64,000 bases of DNA. It comes from Gemella haemolysans (GTDB lineage: Bacteria; Bacillota; Bacilli; Staphylococcales; Gemellaceae). The DNA lies in contig NZ_JAQMFS010000027.1 in the NCBI RefSeq assembly GCF_028308085.1, forward strand, positions 113,222 through 177,221, in the 5' to 3' direction. This document shows, piece by piece, positions 20,680 through 33,766 of this stretch. Numbering within the stretch: position 1 is the stretch's first letter; each line of letters opens with the position of its first letter. The position numbers and the translations under genes were made by a program. The notes under the pieces are model-generated. The model worked only from the letters and a program-made list of their open reading frames with translations. It was not told where the DNA came from and searched no databases.

Positions 20680-20687
20680 TGTTTTCT
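20673..20687. promoter_or_regulatory. cre-like site overlapping the glg -35
   Basis: ATGTAAATGTTTTCT differs from the CcpA consensus only at the central C. It covers the -35 hexamer of the glg promoter, the classic position for catabolite repression. A second cre-like site lies exactly 125 bases away at 20548. Confidence 0.5.
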
Positions 20688-20844
20688 TTGCTATTTTCTT
20701 ATAAATTATTATCTCGAATTTAATGCTTTAATACTAATATAATTCTATTTTTTTAAATATTAACATTTACTTTTAAAAATATTTGTATTAAAATTAAGTA
20801 GATTATTTTTGTAAAACAAATTGATAATGAAAATTTTATGTTTC

Positions 20845-20848
20845 GGAG
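20845..20848 (+). promoter_or_regulatory. Ribosome binding site that fixes the GH13 start
   Basis: GGAG eight bases before the ATG at 20857. The frame is open a further 12 codons upstream to a TTG at 20821, but nothing resembling an SD precedes that codon. Confidence 0.75.
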
Positions 20849-20856
20849 AAGAAAAA

Positions 20857-22707
20857 ATGATTAAATTTAATCCTATAAAAAATAAATTTCCTAAAGGAGC
20901 AATAAATAATATAGAATCTTTCCACTTTGAGGTATTGATTAAAGATGATTTCTATTTCAATGATTTCAAAATTATTATAAAAAATGAGTTTACAGGTGAT
21001 ATTATATCTAAAAGTCTGAAATTTAAAGAAAAGTCTGAAAATAATTATTCCAAATATTTCGTAGAATTTGAACCTTTTAATATCGGCCTATACTTTTATC
21101 ATTTTGAAGTTCACTTTGATAGTTTTTACGTATATTTAAAAAATGATAGATTAAATGCTAAACTTGTTAATAGTAATGATGAACTACCTGACTGGCAACT
21201 TACTGTTTATGATTCAAACTTTACAACACCAGATTGGTACAAAGGTTCAATTATGTATCAGATTTTCCCTGATAGATTTAAACGAAGTGATAAATATACC
21301 GCTACAATCGCAAAAAATGAAAATGTAAGAATTAGACATGAAAATTGGGACAGTATTCCACACTCATCTATTACTCATAAAAATTATGGTGCAAAAGATT
21401 TCCTAATGGGAAATCTACTTGGAATAGAGGAAGAAAAAGATTACTTTAAGAAATTAAATATAGAGAGTATTTATTTAAATCCTATTGTTGAAAGTCCTGA
21501 AAATCACCGATACTCTACTGCTGATTATTTTAATGTTGATCCGTATTTTGGAACTAATGAGCAATTCGAAAATTTCTGTAAAGATTTCAAAAAGGATAAT
21601 ATTAAAATTATTCTAGATGGTGTTTTTAGCCACACAGGTTCTGACAGTATTTATTTCAATCGATATAATAATTATGACAGTATTGGTGCTTATAACTCTC
21701 AAAATTCACCATACTATTCTTGGTTTAATTTTATTAATTTCCCTAATGAATATCACTCTTGGTGGGGATTTGACAATTTACCTACAGTTGTAAAAGAAAA
21801 CAAAGAATATAGTGATTTCATCAATAATAAAGATACTGGTGTTATTAACTTTTGGCAAAAATTAGGAATTGCTGGTTGGAGACTTGATGTTGCTGATGAA
21901 TTTCCTGATGAATTCTTAGATAGAATTCGTGAAAGTGCAAAATACTATGATAAAGATTCCCTAATTATTGGAGAAGTTTGGGAAGATGCAACTAATAAAA
22001 TTTCTTACAATACACGACGACGATATTTCTTAGGTGATCAACTAGATAGTGTAATGAACTATCCATGGAAAAATGCTATTATTAATTTCGTAAAATATAA
22101 AAATGCAGATGATTTTACCCTTGAAATACTAAAATTGGTAGAAAACTATCCTCGTCCTGCCCTTGATGCGGTGATGAACTTACTTGGAAGTCATGATACT
22201 GAGCGTGTTCTTACAATGTTAGCATTTGATAATCCAGAAGATATACCTGTTCATGAACGACCAACATATAAAATGTCAAAAGAACAATATTACGAAGCAA
22301 AAAATCTATTGAAATTTGCTAGTTTTATACAATTTACATTACCTGGTGTTCCTTGTATTTACTATGGTGATGAAATTGGAATGTATGGATTTAGAGATCC
22401 ATATAACCGACTAGGATTTTCTCATAATAATAAAGACGAAGATTTACTAAATCATTATATCGAATTGTCAAAATTTAGAAATGAAAATAAAAATGATTTT
22501 ATTACAAATTTTGAATTTATTTATACTAATGAAAAATGTGTTGCTTACAAACGTAATCACATTCTTTGTATAATAAACTTAGATTCTAAGGCTCACTTTA
22601 TCGAAGATTATTCTGGTGAAAAAATATTTGGAAACAATGAAATATATCCAACACCATTTGGGACAGTAGTAGCTCCTAACAGTTATGTTGCAATAAAAAT
22701 TAAATAA
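20857..22707 (+). CDS. Cytoplasmic GH13 alpha-glucan hydrolase (neopullulanase/maltogenic amylase-like)
   Basis: 616 aa. An N-terminal beta domain (~residues 1-120) precedes a GH13 catalytic barrel beginning MYQIFPDRF. The four conserved regions are present: DGVFSHTG, GWRLDVADE (nucleophile Asp), IIGEVWED (acid/base Glu) and LLGSHDTER (transition-state Asp). No signal peptide, so it acts on internal glucans or imported maltodextrins. It is divergent from the glg operon, suggesting glycogen or maltodextrin trimming. Neopullulanase, cyclomaltodextrinase and maltogenic amylase cannot be told apart here. Confidence 0.88.
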   Translation: MIKFNPIKNKFPKGAINNIESFHFEVLIKDDFYFNDFKIIIKNEFTGDIISKSLKFKEKSENNYSKYFVEFEPFNIGLYFYHFEVHFDSFYVYLKNDRLNAKLVNSNDELPDWQLTVYDSNFTTPDWYKGSIMYQIFPDRFKRSDKYTATIAKNENVRIRHENWDSIPHSSITHKNYGAKDFLMGNLLGIEEEKDYFKKLNIESIYLNPIVESPENHRYSTADYFNVDPYFGTNEQFENFCKDFKKDNIKIILDGVFSHTGSDSIYFNRYNNYDSIGAYNSQNSPYYSWFNFINFPNEYHSWWGFDNLPTVVKENKEYSDFINNKDTGVINFWQKLGIAGWRLDVADEFPDEFLDRIRESAKYYDKDSLIIGEVWEDATNKISYNTRRRYFLGDQLDSVMNYPWKNAIINFVKYKNADDFTLEILKLVENYPRPALDAVMNLLGSHDTERVLTMLAFDNPEDIPVHERPTYKMSKEQYYEAKNLLKFASFIQFTLPGVPCIYYGDEIGMYGFRDPYNRLGFSHNNKDEDLLNHYIELSKFRNENKNDFITNFEFIYTNEKCVAYKRNHILCIINLDSKAHFIEDYSGEKIFGNNEIYPTPFGTVVAPNSYVAIKIK

Positions 22708-22717
22708 AATAAGGGAT

Positions 22718-22830
22718 CGACCCAAAAGTATTAGATTTAAAAAATAGTTTACATAAATACTCTTAGACGTAGTTGTTTATTAATATCTAAATTCGCTTCA
22801 TAAAAACTTTTTAGATATCTAATAAAATGT
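22718..22830. repeat. Possible degenerate copy of the palindromic intergenic repeat
   Basis: The segment begins AAGGGATCGACCCAAAA, which matches the left end of the repeat at 57708 (AAGGGATTGACTCAAAA) except at two C/T positions. An ATTAGAT at 22730 is complementary to ATCTAAT at 22817. No matching right end is obvious before the full copy at 22831. The stretch carries no gene. Confidence 0.4.
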
Positions 22831-22894
22831 AGGGAGGGACTCGACAAAATCTTGTTTCTTAAGAAATCACGATTTTGTTAAGTCACTCCCTCTT
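22831..22894. repeat. Palindromic intergenic repeat, copy 1
   Basis: Arms containing GGGACTCGACAAAATC and GATTTTGTTAAGTCACTCCC fold back on each other around a small inner palindrome TTTCTTAAGAAA. The ends and inner arms resemble the element at 57708-57769. It lies between the convergent GH13 gene and ppc. It may serve as terminator for the plus-strand gene. Looks like a small non-coding dispersed repeat (RUP- or STAR-like in size), not a known family by name. Confidence 0.7.
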
Positions 22895-22945
22895 CGTTTT
22901 ACATCCTTATTTAGGATTATATATACTTGGGAGTACGTAAAAATA

Positions 22946-22974
22946 GACACTAAGACTGATTCAATCTTAGTGTC
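22946..22974 (-). terminator. Terminator of ppc
   Basis: Perfect 10-base arms GACACTAAGA and TCTTAGTGTC, 9-base loop, followed on the minus strand by TATTTTT. A T-run on the other side makes it potentially bidirectional, serving the convergent GH13 gene too. Confidence 0.9.
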
Positions 22975-22983
22975 ATTTTTATA

Positions 22984-25674
22984 TTATCCAGAGTTTCTAA
23001 GTCCAGTAGCAACTCCATTAATTGTTATATGAATTGTATTAATTTGAGATTCTGGTAACTTACCTTCTCTAGAACGTTTGATTAATTCTACCTGAAGTAA
23101 ATTCAAAGTATTAAAGTATTGTAACCTATTTTCTAAACTTCGAGTTAAGTATGTATTATCTTCTAGAAACTCTTTATGTTCTGAGATTTCTAGTACTACT
23201 TGTTTAGTTAAGTTCCATTCTCTTAAAATTTCTTCATATACATTTTTAGTTTTTTCATCATTACAAAGATTTGCATATTCTTTTGCAATATCCATGTCTG
23301 ATTTCGACATAACCATATCAACATTTGATAGTAATGATGTGAAGAATGGCCAGTTTTTGTACATTTTACGTAATTTTTCAATATTCTCTTTATCTTTATT
23401 AATGTAATTTGAGAACGCTGTTCCTACTCCATACCAACCTGGAAGCATGATTCTACTTTGCGACCATGAGAATACCCAAGGAATGGCTCTTAAGCCACCG
23501 ATATCCGTAATTTTTTTACGTGACGCTGGACGCGATCCAATATTTAAACTTGAGATCTCTTTAATCGGTGTTGCTTCGAAGAAATAATTGTAAAAGTTTG
23601 GATTTTCAAATACTAACTCACGGTATTTATTATAACTATCATCAACAATTTCATCCATAATGATTTGAATTTCTGGAATATCTCTTATGTCAGTATTCAC
23701 TTTATCAGCATTCATTCTTTGAATTACAGCAGAGAATAGTGCTTCTAGATTATAATAAGCTGCATCACTATTTCCATATTTAGCTGCAATGATTTCACCT
23801 TGCTCAGTAAGGCGGATTCTATCTTGAACACTTCCTAAAGGTTGTGAAATAATCGCATCATAACTTGGTCCTCCACCTCGACCTACAGTACCACCTCGAC
23901 CGTGGAAGAATGTAACTTTGATATTGTGTTTCTCACCAAGTGATGAAAGTTCTTGTTGAGCTTTGTATAATGACCATCCAGATGATAAATATCCACCATC
24001 TTTATTACTATCTGAGTATCCTAACATTATCTCTTGGTATCGACCATTGTCACTCACCCATTTTTTCACTATATCTAAGCTTAAGTATTTATCCATAACT
24101 TCATATGAATTTTCTAAGTCTTCAATAGTTTCAAATAATGGTACGAGTTGTAACCTAGCAAAATCGCTACCTACTAATCCAACTTCTTTTAGCATTATTG
24201 CTAGTTCTAATAAATCTGATACACTAGTTGTATGAGATATAATGTTTTGTTTAATAACATTGTCTCCAAGTCTATCTTTTAATTTTCTAGCTGTTCTAAA
24301 GATAGCAAGCTCTTTTTTTAATTCTTCTGATTGTTTATCTACATCATTAATACTTAGAGGACGTGGATCTTCTTCTAATTGTTTTAATAACAATTTACAT
24401 TTTTCATCTTCACTTAGAGAACTATAATCTTTTTCAATATTTGCACTTCTTAATAATTCCGCTACAGAAGCTTCATATACACTTGAATCTTGACGCATAT
24501 CTATACTTGCTAAGTAGAATCCAAAGATTTTCACAACATTAAGTAATTCCTCAAATTCTCCAGTGATTAATATTTCACCTTTATTTTCTAATAAAGATGT
24601 TTTTATTACTTCTAAATCTCTAATAAATTCTAATGATGTTAAGTATTTTTCTCCTATTTCCTTGTCATTAAGTAAGAATTCTTTAGTATTTTCAAGTTTT
24701 TCTTTAATATAAAATATTGCTCTTCTATATGGTTCTTTTTCTCTATATACTGATGAATCATTAGAACGGTTAGCTAATTCTTCTAATTCTTTGCTTTCTT
24801 GAATATATTGAGTCGACATTGAGAAAGTTCTGTATAGACTTTCTAGTTTATCTAAATAGTAATTTGAAATAAGTTCACACTGCTTCATAGCTGATAAATT
24901 AAGTGTTTCAGCAGTTACAAAAGGATTTCCATCACGGTCTCCTCCAATCCACATTCCCATAGTTATTGGAGTTTCATTTTTTAAATCTATATTATATTCT
25001 TCTAATAACAACTTATACTCAGTCATTAATTTCCCAATAGCTTTTATGAAAGATAGATTATAGTATTCTAGCACATTAGTAATCTCATTTGCTACTTTTA
25101 GTTTTTTCTCACGAATAATATCACTTTGAATTAATATTTCAATATGTTTTTGAATTGAATTTTTCCATTTTCTTTCGTTGATTAGGCCATTTTTTACATC
25201 TCTATGTTTTCTCAATAATGAGTGTAATTTCTCAGTTAAATCAAGAATCGTCTTACGTTGAACCTGTGTAGGGTGCGCTGTTAACACAGGTACAACATTA
25301 ATGTTGTCTAAAATATTTTCATCTTTAATATTTTTAATTGAATCAGATAACTTACCTATATAAGACTCACCTGAATTATTTTTATAGTTTACCTCGTAAG
25401 CTAAGTCAACATCTTCGGCAATATTTATTAAAAGAGGTAACACTGAAAAGAAATTTGCAACAATTTCCATTTCCTCTTGTGTTAAATCTTTAATAATAAG
25501 ATTTAATTTTTCATAATTTTTCTGATCTGCTAATGATTTCAATTCTACTATCTTTTGAAAAGTTTCTTCTGAAATTAATTTTTGAGTTGCTTTCAATAAC
25601 ATTTCAGTAAGAATCTTAATCTCCTCTTGGATAATATTTTCATTTACATTGCTTTCTAGTCTTGTTTTTTGCAT
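22984..25674 (-). CDS. ppc: Phosphoenolpyruvate carboxylase
   Basis: 896 aa. Carboxylates PEP with bicarbonate to oxaloacetate, an anaplerotic step. Signature [12 protein letters not shown] (catalytic His, ~residue 135), [28 protein letters not shown] (catalytic loop), GSRPASRK and the invariant C-terminal end GLRNSG are all visible. Single-gene unit: own promoter 65-95 bases upstream, own terminator. SD AAGGAG seven bases before ATG. Confidence 0.97.
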   Translation of the reverse strand: MQKTRLESNVNENIIQEEIKILTEMLLKATQKLISEETFQKIVELKSLADQKNYEKLNLIIKDLTQEEMEIVANFFSVLPLLINIAEDVDLAYEVNYKNNSGESYIGKLSDSIKNIKDENILDNINVVPVLTAHPTQVQRKTILDLTEKLHSLLRKHRDVKNGLINERKWKNSIQKHIEILIQSDIIREKKLKVANEITNVLEYYNLSFIKAIGKLMTEYKLLLEEYNIDLKNETPITMGMWIGGDRDGNPFVTAETLNLSAMKQCELISNYYLDKLESLYRTFSMSTQYIQESKELEELANRSNDSSVYREKEPYRRAIFYIKEKLENTKEFLLNDKEIGEKYLTSLEFIRDLEVIKTSLLENKGEILITGEFEELLNVVKIFGFYLASIDMRQDSSVYEASVAELLRSANIEKDYSSLSEDEKCKLLLKQLEEDPRPLSINDVDKQSEELKKELAIFRTARKLKDRLGDNVIKQNIISHTTSVSDLLELAIMLKEVGLVGSDFARLQLVPLFETIEDLENSYEVMDKYLSLDIVKKWVSDNGRYQEIMLGYSDSNKDGGYLSSGWSLYKAQQELSSLGEKHNIKVTFFHGRGGTVGRGGGPSYDAIISQPLGSVQDRIRLTEQGEIIAAKYGNSDAAYYNLEALFSAVIQRMNADKVNTDIRDIPEIQIIMDEIVDDSYNKYRELVFENPNFYNYFFEATPIKEISSLNIGSRPASRKKITDIGGLRAIPWVFSWSQSRIMLPGWYGVGTAFSNYINKDKENIEKLRKMYKNWPFFTSLLSNVDMVMSKSDMDIAKEYANLCNDEKTKNVYEEILREWNLTKQVVLEISEHKEFLEDNTYLTRSLENRLQYFNTLNLLQVELIKRSREGKLPESQINTIHITINGVATGLRNSG

Positions 25675-25739
25675 CTAGTTACTCCTTGATAAGATTTTTA
25701 CTAATAAAGTTTATTTTATCAGTTTTAACTACATACTCC

Positions 25740-25768
25740 ATTATAAAACTTTTTTAGAAATAACACAA
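25740..25768 (-). promoter_or_regulatory. Promoter of ppc
   Basis: Minus strand -35 TTGTGT (25763-25768), 17-bp spacer, -10 TATAAT (25740-25745), about 65 bases upstream of the ppc ATG. Confidence 0.6.
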
Positions 25769-25968
25769 TGAATTTTGACCATTTTTTTCATTTTCTCATG
25801 TATTTTACTAACTTTTTTTGTTTTTTTAATTTTATTGTTCTTATTTTGTTTTATCAAATAATGTTTTATATTATCTCTAAAAATTCTAATAATATTCTAA
25901 TATTCACATGATTTATCATTCTAACAACTAAAAGATTAAATCAGTAGTTGTTAATTTCTATACATAAA
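25769..25968. other. Gene-free AT-rich stretch between ppc and gyrA
   Basis: Part of the 362-bp gap between the ppc start and the gyrA stop. It holds no ORF with a ribosome binding site. The only structure seen is a perfect 9-base inverted repeat, TAACAACTA and TAGTTGTTA (25922-25953, 14-base loop), without a T-run. Confidence 0.5.
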
Positions 25969-26028
25969 AAATCGAGGAATTTGAAAGTAAAATTTTATCA
26001 ATCTTAGTCTCAATAATTTCCTCGATTT
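25969..26028 (-). terminator. Putative terminator of the gyrBA operon
   Basis: Arms AAATCGAGGAA and TTCCTCGATTT, perfectly complementary over 11 bases but with a long loop of about 38 bases. On the minus strand the stem is followed by a T-rich stretch. It starts nine bases past the gyrA stop. Confidence 0.65.
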
Positions 26029-26036
26029 ATATTTTA

Positions 26037-28484
26037 TTATTCTTCTTCGTAAATTTCTTCTTTCGCTGCTAATGTAACAGTTGCTACTTTTTGGTCATCA
26101 ACAAGATTAATTACTTTAACACCTGTCGCTGTTCTTCCAAGTGTGCTAATTGTTGAAACATCTATTCTAATAATAATTCCTTGGTCAGTCATAATCATTA
26201 AATCTTCATTTCCTGCGATTGATTTAACCGCTACAATCTTACCTGTTTTCTTAGTAACTTTAGCAACTTTAACACCTTTTCCTCCACGGTTAATCACATT
26301 GAATTCCGTAGATTTAGAAATTTTACCAATACCATTTTCTGTTACTGTTAAAATTTTCTTAGATTCATCAACAACTTCCATTCCTACTACATAGTCATCT
26401 GGAGACAGTGTAATACCTTTAACACCACGACTTACACGTCCCATTGTACGAACTTTTTCAGCATTAATTCTAATCGCTTGTCCATTTGCTGTAACAATCA
26501 TAATATCTTGATCATCAGTAATTCTTTGAACATCAATTAGTGAGTCATCTTCATCAAGTTTAAGAGCAATCTTACCTTTCTTAAGAATACTTGCGTAATC
26601 TCCTAATTTAGATTTCTTAATGATACCATATTTAGTTGAGAAGATTAAGCTTGTTCCCTCTTCTTGAAGATCAGAAATTGCAATAATAGAATTTACTTTC
26701 TCTTCTTTTTCAATTTCTAATAAGTTAATGATAGGTATTCCTTTAGATTGTCTACTCATTTGGTTAATTTCATAACCTTTAAGAGTATAAACCTTACCTT
26801 TATCTGTAAAGAATAGAATATGATCGTGAGTTGAACAACTTAGCATATAAGCTACATTGTCCTCATCATTTGTAGTCATACCATTTACTCCACGTCCACC
26901 ACGACCTTGAGACTTATAAGTACTTGCAGCAAGACGTTTAATGTATTGGTTATGAGATAAAGTAATAATAATTTGTTCTTTTTCGATTAAATCTTCATTT
27001 TCGATTTGATCTACTTGTCCTTCAATTATTACACTACGACGTTTGTCTCCGAATTTTTCTTTAACTTCTAATAACTCGTCTTTAACTATTTGAATTACAC
27101 GTTCCGGTTTAGCTAGAATATCTTCTAAGTCAGCGATAAGTTCCATAAGTTTACTGTATTCTTCCTCAATCTTATCGCGTTCTAAACCTGTAAGTCTTTG
27201 AAGACGCATGTCTAGGATAGCTTGTGCTTGAATCTCAGTTAAACCGAATTGATCTATTAATCCAGCTTTTGCTTCCTCAGCAGTTTGAGATCCACGAATT
27301 AAGCTAATAATTCTATCAATATTATCTAAGGCAATTCGTAATCCCTCTAATATGTGGGCACGAGCTTGCGCTTTTTTAAGATCGAATTTAGTTCTTCTAA
27401 CTACTACTTCTTTTTGGTGCTCAAGGTAGTAATAAAGTACTTCTTTAAGATTTAATAACTTAGGTACTCCATTTACAAGAGCAATCATGTTAACTCCAAA
27501 TGAGCTTTGTAATGGTGTTAATTTGTATAAATTGTTTAAAATTACGTTACTGTTAACATCACGACGTAATTCAATTACAATTCTAATACCTTTTAAGTTA
27601 CTTTCATCACGAAGGTCAGTAACTCCTTCAATTTTTTTATCACGAGCTAATTCAGCAATTTTTTCTACTAATTTAGCTTTGTTTACTTGGTAAGGAATTT
27701 CTGTAATAATAATTCTTTCTTTACCATTTTTCATTTGTTCAATTTCAGTTTTACCACGCATTATTACAGAACCACGTCCTGTTGTGTAAGCTTTAACTAT
27801 TCCACTACGACCTAGTAAAAATGATCCTGTCGGGAAATCTGGTCCTTTTATCTTAGACATAAGTTCAGCAATAGTTATTTCAGAGTTATCTGCTAATGCG
27901 ATTACTCCATCGATAACTTCCCCTAAGTTGTGTGGCGGAATATTAGTCGCCATACCAACTGCAATACCACTACTTCCGTTGACTAGTAAGTTAGGTATTC
28001 TTGCTGGTAATACTTTTGGTTCTTGTTTAGTACCATCATAGTTATCTTGCATATCAACTGTATCTTTGTTAATATCACGAAGTAACTCAGAAGCAATTTT
28101 GCTCATTCTTGCTTCCGTATAACGCATCGCAGCAGCTCCATCTCCATCAATAGAACCAAAGTTTCCTTGTCCATCTACTAAAGGATATCTACTGTTGAAA
28201 TCTTGCGCTAAACGTACAATTGTACCGTATGTTGCAGAGTCACCATGTGGGTGATACTTCGCCATTACTTCCCCTACAACGAAGGCACTTTTTTTGTAAG
28301 GTTTATCATATGTTAACCCTAAGTCATTAAAAGCATAAAGTATTCTTCTATGAACTGGTTTTAACCCGTCACGTACATCTGGTAAGGCACGTGATACAAT
28401 AACACTCATTGAATAATCTAAGAATGAATTTTCAATTTCAGTCGTTATGTTTCTTAAGGTAATATTATTTTTATTATCTTCCAT
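26037..28484 (-). CDS. gyrA: DNA gyrase subunit A
   Basis: 815 aa. Breaks and rejoins DNA during negative supercoiling. N-terminal winged-helix and tower region with catalytic Tyr in [10 protein letters not shown] (~residue 122), then a C-terminal beta-pinwheel with the GyrA-box QSKGIPI-like repeats (QGRGGRG at ~520-535). The QRDR reads [10 protein letters not shown]: Ser83 is present but residue 87, usually Asp or Glu, is Gly. Sixteen bases downstream of gyrB. Confidence 0.97.
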   Translation of the reverse strand: MEDNKNNITLRNITTEIENSFLDYSMSVIVSRALPDVRDGLKPVHRRILYAFNDLGLTYDKPYKKSAFVVGEVMAKYHPHGDSATYGTIVRLAQDFNSRYPLVDGQGNFGSIDGDGAAAMRYTEARMSKIASELLRDINKDTVDMQDNYDGTKQEPKVLPARIPNLLVNGSSGIAVGMATNIPPHNLGEVIDGVIALADNSEITIAELMSKIKGPDFPTGSFLLGRSGIVKAYTTGRGSVIMRGKTEIEQMKNGKERIIITEIPYQVNKAKLVEKIAELARDKKIEGVTDLRDESNLKGIRIVIELRRDVNSNVILNNLYKLTPLQSSFGVNMIALVNGVPKLLNLKEVLYYYLEHQKEVVVRRTKFDLKKAQARAHILEGLRIALDNIDRIISLIRGSQTAEEAKAGLIDQFGLTEIQAQAILDMRLQRLTGLERDKIEEEYSKLMELIADLEDILAKPERVIQIVKDELLEVKEKFGDKRRSVIIEGQVDQIENEDLIEKEQIIITLSHNQYIKRLAASTYKSQGRGGRGVNGMTTNDEDNVAYMLSCSTHDHILFFTDKGKVYTLKGYEINQMSRQSKGIPIINLLEIEKEEKVNSIIAISDLQEEGTSLIFSTKYGIIKKSKLGDYASILKKGKIALKLDEDDSLIDVQRITDDQDIMIVTANGQAIRINAEKVRTMGRVSRGVKGITLSPDDYVVGMEVVDESKKILTVTENGIGKISKSTEFNVINRGGKGVKVAKVTKKTGKIVAVKSIAGNEDLMIMTDQGIIIRIDVSTISTLGRTATGVKVINLVDDQKVATVTLAAKEEIYEEE

Positions 28485-28500
28485 GTTCTATCCTTTCTTT

Positions 28501-31584
<3,084 letters not shown>

Positions 31585-31595
<11 letters not shown>

Positions 31596-31800
31596 TAATA
31601 ATTATGAATTCATTTCCTTCTAATTTAATAATATCGTTTGAATATAATTTTTTCCCTCGTCTATTTTCTAATTCTCCGTTCAACTCAACTTCTACATCTT
31701 GTAAAAAGTACTTAGCCTCTCCTCCAGAACCTATGAAACCTTCTAACTTTAAAAATTGTGCTAACGTGATATATTCACTATTAATAAAAACTTCTTTCAT
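31585..31800 (-). CDS. yaaA: S4-domain protein YaaA (RNA-binding)
   Basis: 71 aa. A single S4-like RNA-binding domain, including the LKLEGFIGSGGEAKYFLQ stretch and a basic RRGKKLY loop. The family lies between dnaN and recF in most Bacilli, and S4 members of this kind have been linked to ribosome assembly. Here it is the first gene of yaaA-recF-gyrB-gyrA, with its own strong promoter and GGAGG five to eight bases before ATG. Confidence 0.9.
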
Positions 31801-31863
31801 TTTACACCTCCTAAGTATTTAAAAATGAAACTATATGTATATAAATATATTTTATATATTTTA

Positions 31864-31892
31864 ATTATACCAAATTTCTATGTTTTTTTCAA
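31864..31892 (-). promoter_or_regulatory. Promoter of yaaA-recF-gyrB-gyrA
   Basis: Minus strand -35 TTGAAA (31887-31892), 17-bp spacer ending GG, -10 TATAAT (31864-31869). Located 64 bases upstream of the yaaA ATG. Confidence 0.8.
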
Positions 31893-32100
31893 CATTACTC
31901 CTATTATTTTATTATTATGTAATTCAAAAATAACTATATATATCAACTATTTTAAAAGATTACAAACGATTGTAGTTCACATAAAAAACACCATGATAAT
32001 TAATAAATTTAAAATACAATTTTTTTAATGTCATTATAAAAAAAATAGTATTTTAATACAGAAATTTATTTTTTAAAATGAATATATTGAAATCGTTTTT
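31893..32100. other. AT-rich gap where dnaN would be expected
   Basis: Very AT-rich divergent spacer between yaaA and a choline-kinase-like gene. No TTATCCACA DnaA box cluster, tRNA or credible ORF is seen, so nothing supports a replication origin here. One short open frame (31825-32028, plus strand) lacks a ribosome binding site. Confidence 0.5.
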
Positions 32101-32124
32101 CTTTTATATTTATTACCTATATTG

Positions 32125-32130
32125 TATAAT
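32125..32130 (+). promoter_or_regulatory. Probable -10 element for the choline-kinase-like gene
   Basis: TATAAT 47 bases before the ATG. The -35 at 17 bp (TTTTAT) is poor. AAAGGAGG at about 32162 provides a strong SD. Confidence 0.5.
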
Positions 32131-32176
32131 AAAGGTGAAAAGTATATTAAATTTCTGAAATAAAGGAGGGTATTTT

Positions 32177-32995
32177 ATGTACAGCATTGAGAAATTAGAA
32201 AAAATACTAAATGAAAAAGTGTATTCTATCGAAGAAACAAGCTATGGAGTTACTAATAATAATTTTATAGTTACTACTGATAAAAATAAATACTTCTACA
32301 GAACTTCTAAAGATTCAACAAAAATAGTTAATAAAGATAATGAAAAAGAAGCTCTTAAACTACTATCAAATGAACCGTACTTTCTAAAACCAGTTTATAT
32401 TAATAATGATAATTTAATTACTGTGTTTCAGCCAAATCCTAAAACATTCATTTCACAAAGAAGTTTGTCAAATATTGTAAGAATAGGAAAACTTTTAAAA
32501 GAGTTTCATTCAAAAAAATTTCAAGCAGAAAATACTTTTAATCCTATTGATCAATTTAATAGTTACTATAATCAAATCGATGAATTGCCCTATGGATTAG
32601 ATGATTATATGTATATAATAGATGAATTTAAAAAACTATACAAGGCTGATAGACTATGCCATAATGATTTAGTTGAAGGTAATTTCCTCTTCACTAAAGA
32701 TGCATTATATTTAATAGATTTTGAATATGCTGGATATAATGATTACTACTTTGATATTGCGAGCTTCATCTCAGAAAATGACTTAAACTATGAGGAAACA
32801 ATAACCTTCTTAAAAGCATATTTTACTGATGAAGAATGTAATTATGATAAATTAAAAGTCTTCTTGAATTTTTGTGATTTACTTTGGTATACATGGGCTA
32901 CACTGTTATATGAAAAAAGAAATGAAGAAATATATAATGAAATAGCTAAAGAGAAGCTTCATAGATTAAAGAATCCAAGAAAAATAGTCTATTAA
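32177..32995 (+). CDS. LicA/choline kinase-like phosphotransferase
   Basis: 272 aa protein-kinase-like fold of the APH/choline kinase superfamily. Brenner-type catalytic motif CHNDLVEGNFL (~residue 160) with catalytic Asp, and a metal-binding LIDFEYAGYND (~178) typical of choline/ethanolamine kinases. A role in making phosphocholine for envelope decoration, as LicA in Streptococcus and Haemophilus, is possible, but no other lic genes are nearby. Single gene, divergent from yaaA, with its own terminator. Confidence 0.75.
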   Translation: MYSIEKLEKILNEKVYSIEETSYGVTNNNFIVTTDKNKYFYRTSKDSTKIVNKDNEKEALKLLSNEPYFLKPVYINNDNLITVFQPNPKTFISQRSLSNIVRIGKLLKEFHSKKFQAENTFNPIDQFNSYYNQIDELPYGLDDYMYIIDEFKKLYKADRLCHNDLVEGNFLFTKDALYLIDFEYAGYNDYYFDIASFISENDLNYEETITFLKAYFTDEECNYDKLKVFLNFCDLLWYTWATLLYEKRNEEIYNEIAKEKLHRLKNPRKIVY

Positions 32996-33013
32996 CTAAT
33001 AAGTTTGATAAAA

Positions 33014-33046
33014 ACTCAAGATAAGAATTGAATTCCTATCTTGAGT
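33014..33046 (+). terminator. Terminator of the choline-kinase-like gene
   Basis: Perfect arms ACTCAAGATA and TATCTTGAGT, extended by an inner GAATT/AATTC pairing. The downstream tail AAAATTTTAT is T-rich but not an ideal U-tract. Confidence 0.7.
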
Positions 33047-33074
33047 AAAATTTTATATCTTGAATATATTAAAA

Positions 33075-33110
33075 AAAAGGTTACTTACAAAATTATGCAA
33101 GTAACCTTTT
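33075..33110 (-). terminator. Terminator of infC-rpmI-rplT
   Basis: Perfect 12-base arms AAAAGGTTACTT and AAGTAACCTTTT with a 12-base loop; on the minus strand followed by a T-run. Starts 12 bases after the rplT stop. Confidence 0.92.
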
Positions 33111-33122
33111 TATCAACTTTTA

Positions 33123-33482
33123 TTATTTAGCTAAAGCTGCTTTAGCTTGTTCACAAATGCTTGTGAATCCAGCTGCGTCGTGGATAGCGATTTCTGATAA
33201 CATTTTTCTGTTAATATCGATTCCAGCAACTTTAAGTCCATTCATTAGACGGCTGTAAGATAATCCGTTTAATCTTGCAGCTGCATTAATACGAACGATC
33301 CATAATCTTCTGAAGTTACGTTTTGTTTGACGACGGTCTCTGAAAGCATACATTCCTGATTTCATTACTTGTTGCTTAGCAACTTTGAATAATGTATGTT
33401 TTGAACCAAAATATCCTTTAGCTAGTTTTAAAACTTTTTTACGGCGACGACGAGTCACAGTTCCACCTTTAACACGTGGCAT
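33123..33482 (-). CDS. rplT: 50S ribosomal protein L20
   Basis: 119 aa, very basic. Starts [16 protein letters not shown] with the long basic N-terminal extension that binds 23S rRNA early in 50S assembly, then the conserved globular domain ([18 protein letters not shown]). In Bacilli L20 represses its own operon by binding the infC leader, which is visible upstream here. Confidence 0.97.
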   Translation of the reverse strand: MPRVKGGTVTRRRRKKVLKLAKGYFGSKHTLFKVAKQQVMKSGMYAFRDRRQTKRNFRRLWIVRINAAARLNGLSYSRLMNGLKVAGIDINRKMLSEIAIHDAAGFTSICEQAKAALAK

Positions 33483-33545
33483 ATCTAATTCCTCCTTATG
33501 TATAACTTAAATAAGTATTTACGCTATAATTAATCTTCTTTAATA

Positions 33546-33740
33546 TTATTTAACTAATAAAGTTCTAATACGTTTGTAATCACCACGAGATACTAATGAA
33601 GCTTTACGTAAGTGACGTTTTTGTTTAGTAGTTTTTCTTGAAAACCAGTGAGAAGTATAAGCACGGCTACGTTTTAATTTACCGCTAGCTGTTTTTTTCA
33701 CACGTTTTGCTAAACCACGGTGAGATTTCATTTTTGGCAT
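33546..33740 (-). CDS. rpmI: 50S ribosomal protein L35
   Basis: 64 aa, starting [17 protein letters not shown], the standard L35 N-terminus. An in-frame TTG two codons earlier is ignored because GGAGG is nine bases from this ATG and homologues start with MPKMK. Second gene of infC-rpmI-rplT. Confidence 0.96.
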   Translation of the reverse strand: MPKMKSHRGLAKRVKKTASGKLKRSRAYTSHWFSRKTTKQKRHLRKASLVSRGDYKRIRTLLVK

Positions 33741-33766
33741 TATCAAATTCCTCCTATATTAAACCT

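Noticed and set aside
31825..32028. 67-codon plus-strand ORF in the yaaA upstream gap
   Set aside because: No ribosome binding site, extreme A/T composition, and it overlaps the yaaA promoter on the opposite strand.
31801..32176. Possible replication origin next to yaaA-recF-gyrBA
   Set aside because: The context raised the idea, but no DnaA-box cluster (TTATCCACA-like) is present and dnaA/dnaN are missing.
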